Shown here: positions 1 to 10,735 of the stretch, piece by piece | How positions within the stretch are numbered: the stretch's first letter is position 1 | Layout: the number at the start of each line of letters is the position of its first letter | Made by a program: the position numbers and the translations under genes | The notes under the pieces: generated by a model | Told to the model about the DNA's origin: nothing | The model's database searches: none | The model's input: the letters and a program-made list of their open reading frames with translations, nothing else | NCBI RefSeq assembly: GCF_000763295.1 | Contig: NZ_JRJE01000030.1 | Coordinates: forward strand, 85,021 to 149,020 | DNA from: Thalassospira australica | GTDB taxonomy: Bacteria; Pseudomonadota; Alphaproteobacteria; Rhodospirillales; Thalassospiraceae | Reading direction: 5' to 3' | DNA: 64,000 bases

Positions 1-291
1 TGGTCGGGAACTTTCGAAGAGGTCGTGCCTTATGTGCGTGATTGTTTGGGGTTGGCGGCTCAAGCCCTCGATGAAGCGCTTCCCAAGGATAGTCAAAATT
101 GCTTGTTGCCAGAAGCAGAGGAGTTGAAGTCTCTAATTTTAATGCTTTGTGAGCCAGACCCGAAGTTGCGTGGCGCACCTAAACTACCAGGAAGTGTTCG
201 TAATCAGTATAGCCCTGAAATCTTCATTTCGAAATTTGATAGAATATCGAAAAGTCTAGCTGGTATGGAGCGCTTCGCAACCAATGGATAG
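1..291 (+). CDS. C-terminal fragment of a probable protein kinase
   Basis: The reading frame is open at the left edge, so only the last 96 residues are visible. The stretch around residues 45-75 (a run ending PDPKLRG, then a Tyr/Phe-containing helix) resembles the end of the C-lobe of a Ser/Thr protein kinase, where a conserved Arg follows a PDP turn. No catalytic motif is in view, so the kinase call is an inference. The stop overlaps the start of the next gene by 8 bases, so the two are probably translated together. Base composition is more AT-rich than the housekeeping genes after 2376, which suggests acquired DNA. Confidence 0.4.
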   Translation, partial: WSGTFEEVVPYVRDCLGLAAQALDEALPKDSQNCLLPEAEELKSLILMLCEPDPKLRGAPKLPGSVRNQYSPEIFISKFDRISKSLAGMERFATNG

Positions 292-1867
292 TCCGAATAG
301 TTTGGAGAGAAATGTATTTCCTCGTTGGCGAACTCTTAGCAAGACGCCTTCGGTAGAGATTCAAAGCTCAAAAAAACAAGACTTGCCAAAAAGACCCGAA
401 GAGCGGGACCCGCTGTTTATAGCGTACTATGAGCGATGGCGTGATGACCCTTCTTTGCAAAATGCAGCAGAGGTTCTTGATCTGGCAATGTCGATTGATC
501 GACCATACTTGGCGATAGGACCCGCAAGCACGATTGCTAAAAGTGATCGTGCTATGCCAGCCGTAAAGTTGCTTGCGGAAAAGCTGCTCAGCGTCTCAAG
601 CACAACCAGTGATCCTGATGAAGCAGTTCTACCCAGACGAGATGAGGTCGGGATGGAAATTCGTAAGTGCAAGCGTCGACTGGTTGAGGAGCCGCGAAAC
701 GGCCTGTTGTGGCTTGAGAAGGGCAGATTGCACACTTTAATTGGCGATTTTGAAAGTGCCGATTTAGCCCTAAGAAGAGCGCACGGGTGTGCTCCTGATA
801 ACAGATTCATCATTCGAGCAAATGCACGTTATTTAACTCATAGGGGGAGAGCGGACGAAGCGCTTGCTCTGCTTAGGAGATCAGAGCGGTTAAAGTTTGA
901 TCCTTGGGTGCAATCGGTAGAGATTGCTGTCTCAGAAGCAATGGAAATGAGCCCCCGATCAATACGTTGGGCGAGAGCAAACCTGAGTTCAGGAAAATTA
1001 GCTCCAGAGCATTTGAGTGAACTCGCGTCTGCTGTTGGAACATTGGAGCTCCATGGTGGGGCTAGTAAAAAGGCAAAGCGATTGTTTGTGCAGAGCTTGC
1101 TTGTTCCCACCGATAATGCTTTGTCACAGGCCCTTTGGGCTCGCTCTGAAATGCACCTAAAGGTGGAGGTGCAGCAGAGCATGTTGACTATGAATGGCGC
1201 ATTTGAAGCACGGGCACAGTCTGCAATTGAGAACAAAAACTGGAATGAAGCTGTTCTCAATTGCGAAAAGTGGGCGTGTGATGAGCCATATTCGATAAGA
1301 GCAGCAGTGGAAGGAAGTTGGATTTCGTCGAGTTTTCTATGGGATCAAGAAAAGGCGATTGCCTTCTGCGATCAGGGTTTGATCTCGAACCCTAGAAGTT
1401 TGATTCTCTTAAACAACAAAGCACTATCCTTAGCGCGTTCAGGGCAGTTGCCAGAAGCGACTAGGGTTCTGGCAAGAGCCATGTCGCTATATTCGAGTGC
1501 TCACGAAGATCCGTTTCTTCACGCTACCCAAGGCTTAATCGCATTTAGATCTGGGGACATTGAAGAAGGACGGAAACTCTATACTTCTTCGATTGAGAAG
1601 GCGGCAGAACAGAAAATGTTTGATGCTCAGTTCAGAGCTTATTGTCACTGGTTCTACGAAGAAGCTAGGTCGGATACCCTCCGTGCAGAGACCCTACAAA
1701 AAATTGTTTCTGAGATCGATGGTGAGGTTAAACGACCGTACGTTCGCGACCTGTCAAAAGAAATTTGGTCGAACCTTAAAACCAGAATGTTGGCGAAGGA
1801 GTTTGGTCAGCAAGTTGTGAGTGACTCTGCAACATTCCCACTGTTACAAATCAACGACAATTTCTGA
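284..1867 (+). CDS. TPR-repeat protein of unknown function
   Basis: A 527-residue, largely helical, soluble protein without a signal peptide or membrane segment. Repeated patterns of Trp/Leu, Gly, Ala and acidic residues (for example LWLEKGRLHTLIGDFESAD and its counterparts near residues 180-200, 345-385 and 400-440) fit tetratricopeptide repeats. TPR proteins usually act as scaffolds; no enzymatic motif is visible. It overlaps the preceding kinase-like gene by 8 bases, so the pair probably forms one functional unit, with the TPR protein a candidate partner or substrate. Codon use is AT-richer than in the downstream core genes, and the gene ends 37 bases from the 3' end of a tRNA gene, a common integration site. 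Confidence 0.6.
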   Translation: MDSPNSLERNVFPRWRTLSKTPSVEIQSSKKQDLPKRPEERDPLFIAYYERWRDDPSLQNAAEVLDLAMSIDRPYLAIGPASTIAKSDRAMPAVKLLAEKLLSVSSTTSDPDEAVLPRRDEVGMEIRKCKRRLVEEPRNGLLWLEKGRLHTLIGDFESADLALRRAHGCAPDNRFIIRANARYLTHRGRADEALALLRRSERLKFDPWVQSVEIAVSEAMEMSPRSIRWARANLSSGKLAPEHLSELASAVGTLELHGGASKKAKRLFVQSLLVPTDNALSQALWARSEMHLKVEVQQSMLTMNGAFEARAQSAIENKNWNEAVLNCEKWACDEPYSIRAAVEGSWISSSFLWDQEKAIAFCDQGLISNPRSLILLNNKALSLARSGQLPEATRVLARAMSLYSSAHEDPFLHATQGLIAFRSGDIEEGRKLYTSSIEKAAEQKMFDAQFRAYCHWFYEEARSDTLRAETLQKIVSEIDGEVKRPYVRDLSKEIWSNLKTRMLAKEFGQQVVSDSATFPLLQINDNF

Positions 1868-1903
1868 AAAATTCAGTCTCTTCGTGTGATTCTCCTGGCA
1901 AAG

Positions 1904-1977
1904 TGGCTGGGGAACCTGGATTCGAACCAGGACTGACGGAGTCAGAGTCCGTAGGTCTACCGTTAACCTATTCCCCA
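1904..1977 (-). tRNA. tRNA-Gln (anticodon CUG)
   Basis: The minus strand folds into a complete cloverleaf of 74 bases. The acceptor stem pairs TGGGGAA with TTCCCCA, followed by discriminator G and an encoded CCA. The anticodon stem ACGGA/TCCGT encloses the loop CTCTGAC, so the anticodon is CTG and the codon read is CAG. The T arm carries GGTTCGAATCC. It is one of two identical copies in tandem. Its 3' end faces the AT-rich kinase/TPR segment. Confidence 0.96.
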
Positions 1978-2055
1978 GCAGGACTTGGCATACGTAATTT
2001 GTAACCCGGAACGTATCAACTGCGCTGCTGGAAGCTTTGCGCTATCCGGAAAGGG

Positions 2056-2129
2056 TGGCTGGGGAACCTGGATTCGAACCAGGACTGACGGAGTCAGAGT
2101 CCGTAGGTCTACCGTTAACCTATTCCCCA
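2056..2129 (-). tRNA. tRNA-Gln (anticodon CUG), second copy
   Basis: The sequence is identical over all 74 bases to the copy at 1904-1977, with encoded CCA and anticodon CTG. A 78-base spacer separates the two, and both are transcribed leftward. This copy is promoter-proximal in the tandem. Confidence 0.96.
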
Positions 2130-2314
2130 ACAAAACTTGGTCCACCAGACACTCGGTGTGTCAAGGTGTGGGGCGCTATGTATTAAAACCACCCGGTTTT
2201 GGCAACCCCTTTTTTGTTTCGTTCTGTTCAACCATTCGATTACTGCATAGGGGATTTGCCTTGCGGGGGATTGTCGCTACACTCATATGGTTGATTCGCA
2301 AGATCGTCACATAA

Positions 2315-2338
2315 ATGTCTTGATGATTTGTAAGACAT
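2315..2338. promoter_or_regulatory. Inverted repeat upstream of ppx
   Basis: The arms ATGTCTT and AAGACAT are perfectly complementary and separated by 10 bases, 37 bases before the ppx start. It could be an operator or a leader hairpin. I do not recognise it as a match to a known regulator. Confidence 0.35.
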
Positions 2339-2375
2339 GACAGCATGAACGCATAAAAAGGCAGGTTTTCAGAAC

Positions 2376-3566
2376 GTGAAGCAGGTTTCCCCCCATAGCA
2401 ACTCGCACAGGGCCAACAGCCCGGCAGGCGGCGCTGCAATGGGCGGCCATGCCGTTCTTGATGGTCCGGACAAACCCGGAATGCCAAAGCCTGGTACAGC
2501 GGTTCATATCCCCGAAGGTGGCAACCCGTCATCGCGTATCGTCGATTGCATCACTGCGCCGCTTTATGCTGCGATTGATCTTGGCAGTTCAAATTGCCGA
2601 CTTCTTGTCGCGCGCCCGTGCAATGATGGCTTTAAGGTTATTGATGCGTTTTCGCGCGTTGTGCGCCTGGGCGAGGGGGTTCGTGAAAAAGGGCATCTTT
2701 GCGATGCCGCCATGGATCGGGCGATAGATGCGCTTCGGGTTTGTGCCAAAAAACTGCGTCGCCATCCCGGTGCAAAGCTGCGTGCGGTCGCGACCGAAGC
2801 CTGCCGAACTGCTGACAACCGGGATGAATTCGTCCGTCGGGTCCATGATGAAACCGGCATTTCGCTTGACATCATCAACCCGGATGAAGAAAGCCGCCTT
2901 GCCCTTCAGGCCTGTTCGGCCCTGCTTGATGAGCGGCCCTATGCGGTGGTGTTTGATATCGGGGGTGGCAGTACGGAAATCTGTTGGATCAAGGTCGACA
3001 GTTCCGGCAAAACCCAATGCATTGAAACACTTTCCATGCCGTGTGGTGTTTTGTGCCTGACCGAACGTTATGCAAGCGTTGAAGAACGCCGCGAACGGTT
3101 TGATGCCATGCGTACCGAAATTCGCCAGCGCCTTGAAGAATTTGCCCAACGCAATTGCTGCACGGATATGCTCGATGACGACAAGGTCCAGATGGTCGGA
3201 ACATCGGGCACCGTCACCACGTTTTGCGGGATTGCACTTGGTCTTGAACGTTATGAACGTCACAAGGTCGATGGATCTGACCTGCGGTTTGATGATGCAG
3301 AACGTGTGACCGAGCTTTTGTTGCGTATGGGCGCTGACAAGCGCAAGGGACATCCATGCATCGGCAATCAGCGAGCCGAACTGATGGATGCGGGTGCAGC
3401 GATCTTTGCCGCGATTCGTGATATCTGGCCCTTGGCAACGCTGAAAGTCGCCGACCGGGGCCTGCGCGAAGGTATTCTGGTCGATTTGATGCGCGCGGAT
3501 GGTCATGCTATTGACCCGTGCGACGCGCGCCGTCATACAGTGTCGCATATTCCGGCTTCCTCTTGA
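2376..3566 (+). CDS. ppx: Ppx/GppA family exopolyphosphatase
   Basis: This is an ASKHA-fold phosphatase that hydrolyses inorganic polyphosphate and/or guanosine pentaphosphate. After a low-complexity N-terminus of about 60 residues, the phosphate-1 motif is seen as AAIDLGSSNCRL. The phosphate-2 loop is VVFDIGGGSTEI near residue 190, and VGTSGTVTT follows near residue 277. The GTG start at 2376 gives 396 residues; an ATG at 2439 would remove 21 residues without touching the fold. The gene stands 59 bases before rlmE, a pairing common in Rhodospirillales. Ppx and GppA cannot be separated here. Confidence 0.88.
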   Translation: MKQVSPHSNSHRANSPAGGAAMGGHAVLDGPDKPGMPKPGTAVHIPEGGNPSSRIVDCITAPLYAAIDLGSSNCRLLVARPCNDGFKVIDAFSRVVRLGEGVREKGHLCDAAMDRAIDALRVCAKKLRRHPGAKLRAVATEACRTADNRDEFVRRVHDETGISLDIINPDEESRLALQACSALLDERPYAVVFDIGGGSTEICWIKVDSSGKTQCIETLSMPCGVLCLTERYASVEERRERFDAMRTEIRQRLEEFAQRNCCTDMLDDDKVQMVGTSGTVTTFCGIALGLERYERHKVDGSDLRFDDAERVTELLLRMGADKRKGHPCIGNQRAELMDAGAAIFAAIRDIWPLATLKVADRGLREGILVDLMRADGHAIDPCDARRHTVSHIPASS

Positions 3567-3625
3567 TCGGTTGACGTTCGCGTCCCGTCAGGTTTGCCAA
3601 CATAAAATTCAGTTCAGGATAGATC

Positions 3626-4432
3626 ATGAGCGAAAATCGCAGCGGAAAAGGCGGACAGCGTCGCCGCAAAGGGTCGGCCATTGCAGCCATTGATACCGGC
3701 GCACGGCGTGGCCTGCGAACGCGTGTCAAAAGTGCCAAGGGGCGCAAGATTTCTTCGACACGTTGGCTCGATCGGCAGCTCAATGACCCGTATGTTCAGG
3801 AAGCCAAACGTCTTGGCTATCGATCCCGTGCGGCTTTTAAGCTGATTGAAATCAACAACCAGTTTGATCTTCTCAAACCGGGCATGCGTATTGTTGACCT
3901 TGGCGCGGCCCCAGGGGGCTGGACGCAGGTGGCTGTTGACATGGTTGGTTCCAAGCATGGCAAGGGGCAGGTTGTTGGTCTTGATATTCTCGAATGGGAA
4001 GGTCTGTCCGGGGCGACTTGTCTACAGGCGGATTTTCTTGATCCCCGTGCGCCTGACATGATCAAGCATGAATTGCAGGGGCCGGTGGATGCGGTGATTT
4101 CCGATATGTCGCCTGAAACCACCGGGCATCGGTCAACCGATCACATCCGCATTATTGATCTGGTTGAGCATGCGTTGCTCTTTGCCGAAGAAGTTCTTGC
4201 GCCAGGTGGTATATTTATCGCCAAGGTTTTCAAGGGCGGTACGGAAAATGAGCTCCTTGACCGTGTGAAGAAAAACTTCCGGGTAACCAAGCACGCCAAG
4301 CCGCCGGCATCGCGTCCGGAAAGTCCCGAAGCTTATCTGATCGCGACCGGATTCCGTGGGCAGAACAACGCAGAAGACGACATCAAGAATGCCGAACTTC
4401 GCGAAGATGATAGCTGGTCGCCCATCGAATAG
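3626..4432 (+). CDS. rlmE: 23S rRNA (uridine-2552-2'-O)-methyltransferase RlmE (FtsJ)
   Basis: Cytoplasmic SAM-dependent methyltransferase of the A-loop of 23S rRNA. The first 50 residues are a basic extension. SRAAFKLIE supplies the first catalytic Lys, VDLGAAPGGWTQV is the SAM-binding motif, DMSPETTGH supplies the Asp, FIAKVFKGG the second Lys, and SPEAYLIATGF the Glu of the K-D-K-E tetrad. Length (268 residues) is slightly above the E. coli protein because of the extension. The ATG at 3626 is preceded by AGGATAG. It probably shares a transcript with ppx. Confidence 0.95.
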   Translation: MSENRSGKGGQRRRKGSAIAAIDTGARRGLRTRVKSAKGRKISSTRWLDRQLNDPYVQEAKRLGYRSRAAFKLIEINNQFDLLKPGMRIVDLGAAPGGWTQVAVDMVGSKHGKGQVVGLDILEWEGLSGATCLQADFLDPRAPDMIKHELQGPVDAVISDMSPETTGHRSTDHIRIIDLVEHALLFAEEVLAPGGIFIAKVFKGGTENELLDRVKKNFRVTKHAKPPASRPESPEAYLIATGFRGQNNAEDDIKNAELREDDSWSPIE

Positions 4433-4610
4433 GGCGGCCAGGCTTGCTTCTGCATCGGGCTTTTGCCGGGCTGAATTAAACGTTCCCTGTCTTGCGCTAC
4501 ATCAAACATTATCTCCCAACTTGCCGGTTATATTCGCAGGCAACGCAACGACTATGTCTGTTGGGATGTAGTTAACTGCCTGATTTTGGCCGATTTGGGG
4601 GGGGTATTTG

Positions 4611-5135
4611 ATGAAGCGGGACAGTGTTTTTCTAACCGGTGTCGAACGGCATTTCGATGAGGATGACATCATCGTGTCGAAAACCGATCTCAAGGGTCGG
4701 ATTATATATGCAAATGACACGTTTCTGAATGTCGCCGGATATCGTGAACGCGACATCCTTGGTCAGCCGCACAGCATCATCCGCCATCCTGACATGCCCA
4801 GATGTGTCTTTGCACTGCTTTGGCAAACGATCGAAGCAGGGCGCGAAATCTTTGCTTATGTCATCAACCGCAGTGCCAATGGTGACCACTATTGGGTGTT
4901 GGCCAATGTCACGCCGACCTTTGGTCCGGATGGCAAGATTATCGGATATCATTCCAATCGCCGGGTGCCGCGCCGCGATGCCCTTGAAAAGGTCATTCCG
5001 CTTTATAAAACACTGTGCGCGGAAGAAGCAAAAGAAGCCAACCGCAAGCAGGGGATGGCGCGCGGGATCAAAATGGTCGGGGAGTTGCTTGCCGATGCCG
5101 GGATGGATTACGACGAATTCGTCTTTAGCTTGTAA
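4611..5135 (+). CDS. PAS-domain sensory protein, Aer-like
   Basis: A single PAS domain fills roughly residues 15-125, with the fingerprints TDLKGRIIYAND, GYRERDILGQPHSIIRHPDMP and a closing strand DGKIIGYHSNRR. This resembles the FAD-binding PAS domain of the aerotaxis receptor Aer. No membrane segment or methyl-accepting domain follows, only a short helical tail, so it is a stand-alone soluble PAS protein of 174 residues. Such proteins often influence motility or cyclic-di-GMP signalling, but its partner is not evident. A run of eight G residues serves as the ribosome site; ATG 4611 is preferred over the TTG just before it. Confidence 0.75.
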   Translation: MKRDSVFLTGVERHFDEDDIIVSKTDLKGRIIYANDTFLNVAGYRERDILGQPHSIIRHPDMPRCVFALLWQTIEAGREIFAYVINRSANGDHYWVLANVTPTFGPDGKIIGYHSNRRVPRRDALEKVIPLYKTLCAEEAKEANRKQGMARGIKMVGELLADAGMDYDEFVFSL

Positions 5136-5164
5136 TGGCCTGTGGAAAGATACGCATAAAAAAA

Positions 5165-5187
5165 AGGGGCTCGCCTGACGGCAGCCC
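5165..5187. terminator. GC-rich hairpin after the PAS gene
   Basis: GGGGCT and AGCCCC pair, with an inner GCC/GGC step, 29 bases after the PAS stop codon. There is an A-run to the left but no clear U-tract to the right. It is a weak terminator for the plus strand, or an mRNA 3' stabiliser. Confidence 0.4.
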
Positions 5188-5311
5188 CATCGACCAGTTT
5201 CTAACGGAATGCGCAAAAGAAAGCATCAATAAAAACACAGGGCAGTTATGGGCGCAGAAAACTTGGCATTTGGGGCGTAACGTGTATAAATTCCGCGCCA
5301 ACTCAGATTAA

Positions 5312-6790
<1,479 letters not shown>

Positions 6791-6928
6791 TGCGGTTGCG
6801 CGCTTTGTAATTGGCTGAGCTGCCTTGCGTTTGACGCTGTTGGCGAATGGTTCTTGCCATGATATGAGGCGCGTTCAATTTTCGATGGCGGCAGGCCTCC
6901 CTGCCGTCATCAGCTTTTTTATCGTAAG

Positions 6929-8329
6929 GTGTTGGTGTGCTTCCCATATGCGAAGCAGCCCGTCACCCGCAAACAGGTTGGATTTTTCGCTTTGAAACCC
7001 GGTGCCCGCATAGCAGCCGTTATCGAACTTTATGATGGTTGGACCCATAACCGAGATGACGCCGACCGCGTTGTGTCAGGCTATTTCGGATCACGCCGTT
7101 ACATCGGTGGTGGCGATCGTCGTGAGATCAGCGAACGTTTCTATAACCTGATCCGTCATCAGGCCCGTCTGGGCTGGTGGTTGGCGGAATGCGATTATCA
7201 GTTCCAGGACGGTCGTGCGCGCATGATCGCCGATCTGGTTCTCCATGATGGTCTGGACAAAGCCGATATCGAAGACCGCTTTAACGGCGAACAATTCTGC
7301 CCCGAAGCACTTCATCCCAATGAGAAACATCTGATCAACAAGCTGTCTGGCAATACGCTTGATCATGATGGTCAGCCTGGCGCGGTGAAAACCGAGTTGC
7401 CGAAATGGCTCTATACCGAGTTGATGAAGCTTCATCACGAGAATCTTGCTGACGAGATGGCGGCCTACAACAAGCCAGCCAAGCTTGATCTGCGTGTAAA
7501 CCGCCTGCGCGGTTCGGTCGAAGATGCCATCAAGTCGCTCAAGGCTGACGGTATCAAGGACATCAAACGGACCCCGTTTGGGCCCAATGGTCTGCGTTTG
7601 CCACTTGGTTTGAACATGCTGGTGACGGCGGCCTATAAAGACGGTCTGATCGAAATTCAGGACGAAGCATCCCAGATTTGCGTTAATCTGGTTGATGCCA
7701 AGCCGGGTATGACTGTTCTTGATATGTGCGCGGGTGGCGGTGGCAAGACGCTTGGTCTGGCCGCTGACATGCGTGGCAAGGGACGTATTCTTGCCTGTGA
7801 TACCCATGGTGGCCGTCTGGATAATGCGCGTAAACGTGCACGTCGCGCTGGCGCAGGTGATTGCATTCAACAGCGCATCATCGCCGATGAACGCGATAGC
7901 TGGCTGCGTAACAAGTCGGGATTCTTTGACCGGGTGTTGCTTGATGTGCCGTGTTCGGGGCTTGGAACCTTGCGCCGCAACCCTGCACTGCGCTGGCGGA
8001 TCGGGCAGCGCGATCTGCGCGCCCTGATGGCTGAACAAAGCAAGATCCTTAAGGCGGGTGCGGCCAAGGTGACCAAAGGCGGGCGTCTGATTTATGCGAC
8101 CTGTTCGATCATGCCGGAAGAAAACGAGCGCCTGATTGAAACCTTTATGCGCGATCGCAAGGATTTCAAACCGGTGCCGGTCAATGAAATCTGGCCCGAT
8201 GCACCGAAATCCGTTCCAGTGCCCGGTGGCAAGGACAAGCCTTGGCTTCGCCTGTCACCGAATGTCCATGGCACGGATGGCTTCTTTGTTGCCGTGTTCG
8301 AACGCACGGCAAAAGGCAAGGTAAAGTAA
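6929..8329 (+). CDS. rsmB: RsmB/NOP-family rRNA cytosine-C5 methyltransferase
   Basis: The SAM-binding motif MCAGGGGKTLGLAA sits near residue 268. DVPCSGLGTLRRNP carries motif IV and one catalytic Cys, and YATCSIMPEENE the second Cys of motif VI, as in m5C methyltransferases of the RsmB/RsmF/NOP2 group. The N-terminal region before residue 200 corresponds to the NusB-like and RNA-binding part. The exact rRNA position cannot be read from sequence. The start is uncertain: GTG 6929 gives 466 residues, while TTG 6992, directly before KPGARIAAVIELY, would remove 21 residues and agrees better with the domain. Confidence 0.88.
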   Translation: MLVCFPYAKQPVTRKQVGFFALKPGARIAAVIELYDGWTHNRDDADRVVSGYFGSRRYIGGGDRREISERFYNLIRHQARLGWWLAECDYQFQDGRARMIADLVLHDGLDKADIEDRFNGEQFCPEALHPNEKHLINKLSGNTLDHDGQPGAVKTELPKWLYTELMKLHHENLADEMAAYNKPAKLDLRVNRLRGSVEDAIKSLKADGIKDIKRTPFGPNGLRLPLGLNMLVTAAYKDGLIEIQDEASQICVNLVDAKPGMTVLDMCAGGGGKTLGLAADMRGKGRILACDTHGGRLDNARKRARRAGAGDCIQQRIIADERDSWLRNKSGFFDRVLLDVPCSGLGTLRRNPALRWRIGQRDLRALMAEQSKILKAGAAKVTKGGRLIYATCSIMPEENERLIETFMRDRKDFKPVPVNEIWPDAPKSVPVPGGKDKPWLRLSPNVHGTDGFFVAVFERTAKGKVK

Positions 8330-8396
8330 TGGCAATGGCGGCTTCGGCATATCGAACCAAACTTATGCCGACGACCGCCCCAAATCTGCCTGCACA

Positions 8397-8440
8397 AAAA
8401 AAGGCCCTGCGAGGATCGCTCGCAGGGCCAGTTTTATTTT
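8397..8440. terminator. Bidirectional intrinsic terminator between rsmB and a convergent small gene
   Basis: An 11-bp perfect stem (GGCCCTGCGAG/CTCGCAGGGCC) with a 5-base loop has an A-run on its left and AGTTTTATTTT on its right. It can end rsmB transcription rightward and the 8533-8805 gene leftward. Confidence 0.9.
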
Positions 8441-8532
8441 ACCGTGCACGCGTGATTGCGTTAAGTCGCTCTTCTGCAGATCGCCAGTGCCGCAAAACCT
8501 CGACCGTTACCGGGGAGGTTACCCGGAAACGT

Positions 8533-8805
8533 TTATTCGGTTTTCTGTGCGGGCTCGTCAAAGATGGTCGGGTTTTTCTGTCCATCTTTGCTGTCTTCAA
8601 GGTTGTTCATGCCCGGAACGATTTCTTCCACGCTATCGGGAATAAGGTTTTCGCTTTTGCCTGCAGGCGCGGATTCTTCGCTGCCGATAACCGGAAGCGT
8701 GTCGGTTCCGCCTTTCTGGGTCATTGCGATGGCAGTTGCCGTGCCAGCAATCAAAATGAAGCCAGCAACGGCCATTGCGATTTTACTACCTTTGGAAGTG
8801 CTCAT
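8533..8805 (-). CDS. Small membrane-anchored protein, unknown function
   Basis: A 90-residue protein. Residues 8-29 (AMAVAGFILIAGTATAIAM) form one membrane helix or uncleaved signal anchor after a short basic N-terminus. The rest is an acidic, Pro/Ser/Glu-rich, probably disordered tail. Starting at ATG 8805 gives this architecture; a purine-rich AAGGGACACAGGA precedes it. A much longer open frame runs upstream on this strand but only mirrors guaA. I do not recognise the family. It is convergent with rsmB and shares its terminator. Confidence 0.6.
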   Translation of the reverse strand: MSTSKGSKIAMAVAGFILIAGTATAIAMTQKGGTDTLPVIGSEESAPAGKSENLIPDSVEEIVPGMNNLEDSKDGQKNPTIFDEPAQKTE

Positions 8806-9096
8806 AATCCTGTGTCCCTTGCGGTGATCAATCTTGGTTTGCTCATGGGCGGGCGCGGTGTTCCCCGCGCTCCGTTGTTCAGAATACTGCCTGTGCATTG
8901 CGCAGGAAAAAGGGACCAAATGTGTGTTTTTCGGGGAAAGCTGCGCGCAAAAACGCCGCAATTTTTTCCACAGCCCCGGTTCGGGGCAAAAGTTTTTTTT
9001 GAATGCATCGTTGGGCGACCATCTGCGCCGGGTTGCCCATAACGATGGTTTGGCGTATGAACGGCGCAACCCCATCTTCGACGGAGATACGGCCCG

Positions 9097-10650
9097 ATGA
9101 CTGATCGCGTGCTGATTATTGATTTCGGATCCCAGGTCACCCAGCTGATTGCGCGTCGCGTGCGCGAAAGCGGTGTCTATAGCGAGATCCACCCTTTTAA
9201 TAACATCTCGGATGCGTTCCTTGATGAATACGCCCCCAAGGCCGTGATTCTTTCTGGCGGTCCGGCTTCTGTCCATTGGGATAAGGCGCCGTCTGCACCG
9301 GAAAAGGTGTTTGAACTTGGCGTGCCGGTCCTTGGCATTTGCTATGGTCAGCAAACCATGGTCAATCAGCTGGGCGGCAAGGTTGCAACCTCTGATCATC
9401 GTGAATTTGGCCGCGCCTTTGTCGATGTGATCGAAGATTGCGCACTGTTTACCGGCATCTGGGCCGAAGGTGCCCGCGAACAGGTCTGGATGAGCCACGG
9501 CGACCGTGTTGATGCGCTGCCTGACGGTTTCCGTGTCGTTGGCAAATCCGATGGCGCACCGTTTGCGGCTATCGCCAATGACGACAAGAAATTCTATGCG
9601 GTCCAGTTCCACCCGGAAGTGGTGCATACCCCGCATGGTGCGCAGTTGCTGAAAAACTTCACTCATGGCGTTGCCGGATGTTCCGGCGACTGGACCATGA
9701 ACGCTTATAAAGACGATGCGATTGACAAAATCCGCAAGCAGGTCGGTGATGGCAAAGTCATTTGTGGTTTGTCGGGTGGTGTTGACAGCTCGGTTACGGC
9801 CGTTCTGATCCATGAAGCGATTGGTGATCAATTGACCTGTGTGTTTGTGGATCATGGCTTCATGCGCGCAGGCGAAGCCGACCAGGTCGTCTCGCTGTTT
9901 CGTGATCACTACAATATCCCGCTTGTACATGTCGATGCTGCCGACACATTTGTTGGCGCGATCGAAGGTGAAACTGACCCGGAAACCAAACGCAAAACCA
10001 TTGGCCGTCTGTTCATCGAAACGTTTGAACAAGAAGCCAAAAAAATCGGCGGTGCCGACTTCCTGGCACAGGGAACACTTTATCCTGATGTGATTGAAAG
10101 TGTGTCCTTCACCGGCGGCCCGTCGGTTACCATCAAGTCGCATCACAATGTTGGCGGCCTTCCTGAACGCATGAACATGAAGCTGGTCGAACCGCTTCGT
10201 GAGTTGTTCAAGGACGAGGTCCGTGATCTTGGTCGTGAACTTGGCCTGCCTGACAGCTTTGTTGGTCGCCATCCGTTCCCGGGGCCGGGCCTTGCGATCC
10301 GCATTCCCGGTCAGCCGATTACGCATGAAAACCTTGAAGTTCTGCGCAAGGCCGATGCCATCTATCTCGAAGAAATCGGCAATGCGGGGCTTTATGACGC
10401 CATCTGGCAGGCATTCGCTGTGCTGCTGCCGGTTCGCACCGTTGGCGTGATGGGCGATGGTCGCACATATGATTATGCCTGTGCACTCCGCGCCGTCACC
10501 TCAACCGATGGCATGACTGCGGACTTCTTCCCGTTCCCGCCGGAACTTCTTGGCCGCATCGCCAACCGGATCATCAATGAAGTTAATGGCATTAACCGTG
10601 TCACCTATGACTTCACGTCCAAACCACCCGGGACGATTGAGTGGGAATAA
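9097..10650 (+). CDS. guaA: GMP synthase (glutamine-hydrolysing)
   Basis: Converts XMP to GMP using glutamine and ATP. The N-terminal class I glutamine amidotransferase domain has the nucleophile in GICYGQQTM (about residues 79-87) and the His/Glu pair in VQFHPEV. The ATP pyrophosphatase domain has the P-loop GLSGGVDSS at about residue 224. The C-terminal dimerisation domain ends [14 protein letters not shown] (KPPGTIEWE), the standard terminus. Length of 517 residues is typical. A strong terminator follows directly. Confidence 0.97.
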   Translation: MTDRVLIIDFGSQVTQLIARRVRESGVYSEIHPFNNISDAFLDEYAPKAVILSGGPASVHWDKAPSAPEKVFELGVPVLGICYGQQTMVNQLGGKVATSDHREFGRAFVDVIEDCALFTGIWAEGAREQVWMSHGDRVDALPDGFRVVGKSDGAPFAAIANDDKKFYAVQFHPEVVHTPHGAQLLKNFTHGVAGCSGDWTMNAYKDDAIDKIRKQVGDGKVICGLSGGVDSSVTAVLIHEAIGDQLTCVFVDHGFMRAGEADQVVSLFRDHYNIPLVHVDAADTFVGAIEGETDPETKRKTIGRLFIETFEQEAKKIGGADFLAQGTLYPDVIESVSFTGGPSVTIKSHHNVGGLPERMNMKLVEPLRELFKDEVRDLGRELGLPDSFVGRHPFPGPGLAIRIPGQPITHENLEVLRKADAIYLEEIGNAGLYDAIWQAFAVLLPVRTVGVMGDGRTYDYACALRAVTSTDGMTADFFPFPPELLGRIANRIINEVNGINRVTYDFTSKPPGTIEWE

Positions 10651-10673
10651 GTTTTCCGAGACCGGAAACGATA

Positions 10674-10710
10674 AACGGCGCGTCCATTGGGCGCGCCGTT
10701 TTGTTTTGCG
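10674..10710 (+). terminator. Intrinsic terminator of guaA
   Basis: A 9-bp perfect stem (AACGGCGCG/CGCGCCGTT) with a 9-base loop is followed by TTGTTTTG, 24 bases after the guaA stop. Confidence 0.9.
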
Positions 10711-10735
10711 TTCGTGTGCAAGTGTACCTTGTTAC

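Noticed and set aside
2589..3548. Minus-strand open frame of 319 codons opposite ppx
   Set aside because: A shadow of the well-supported ppx gene; composition does not resemble a protein family.
8806..10326. Long minus-strand open frame joined to the small membrane protein gene
   Set aside because: It mirrors guaA codon for codon, has no coherent domain, and only its last 90 residues (8533-8805) look like a protein.
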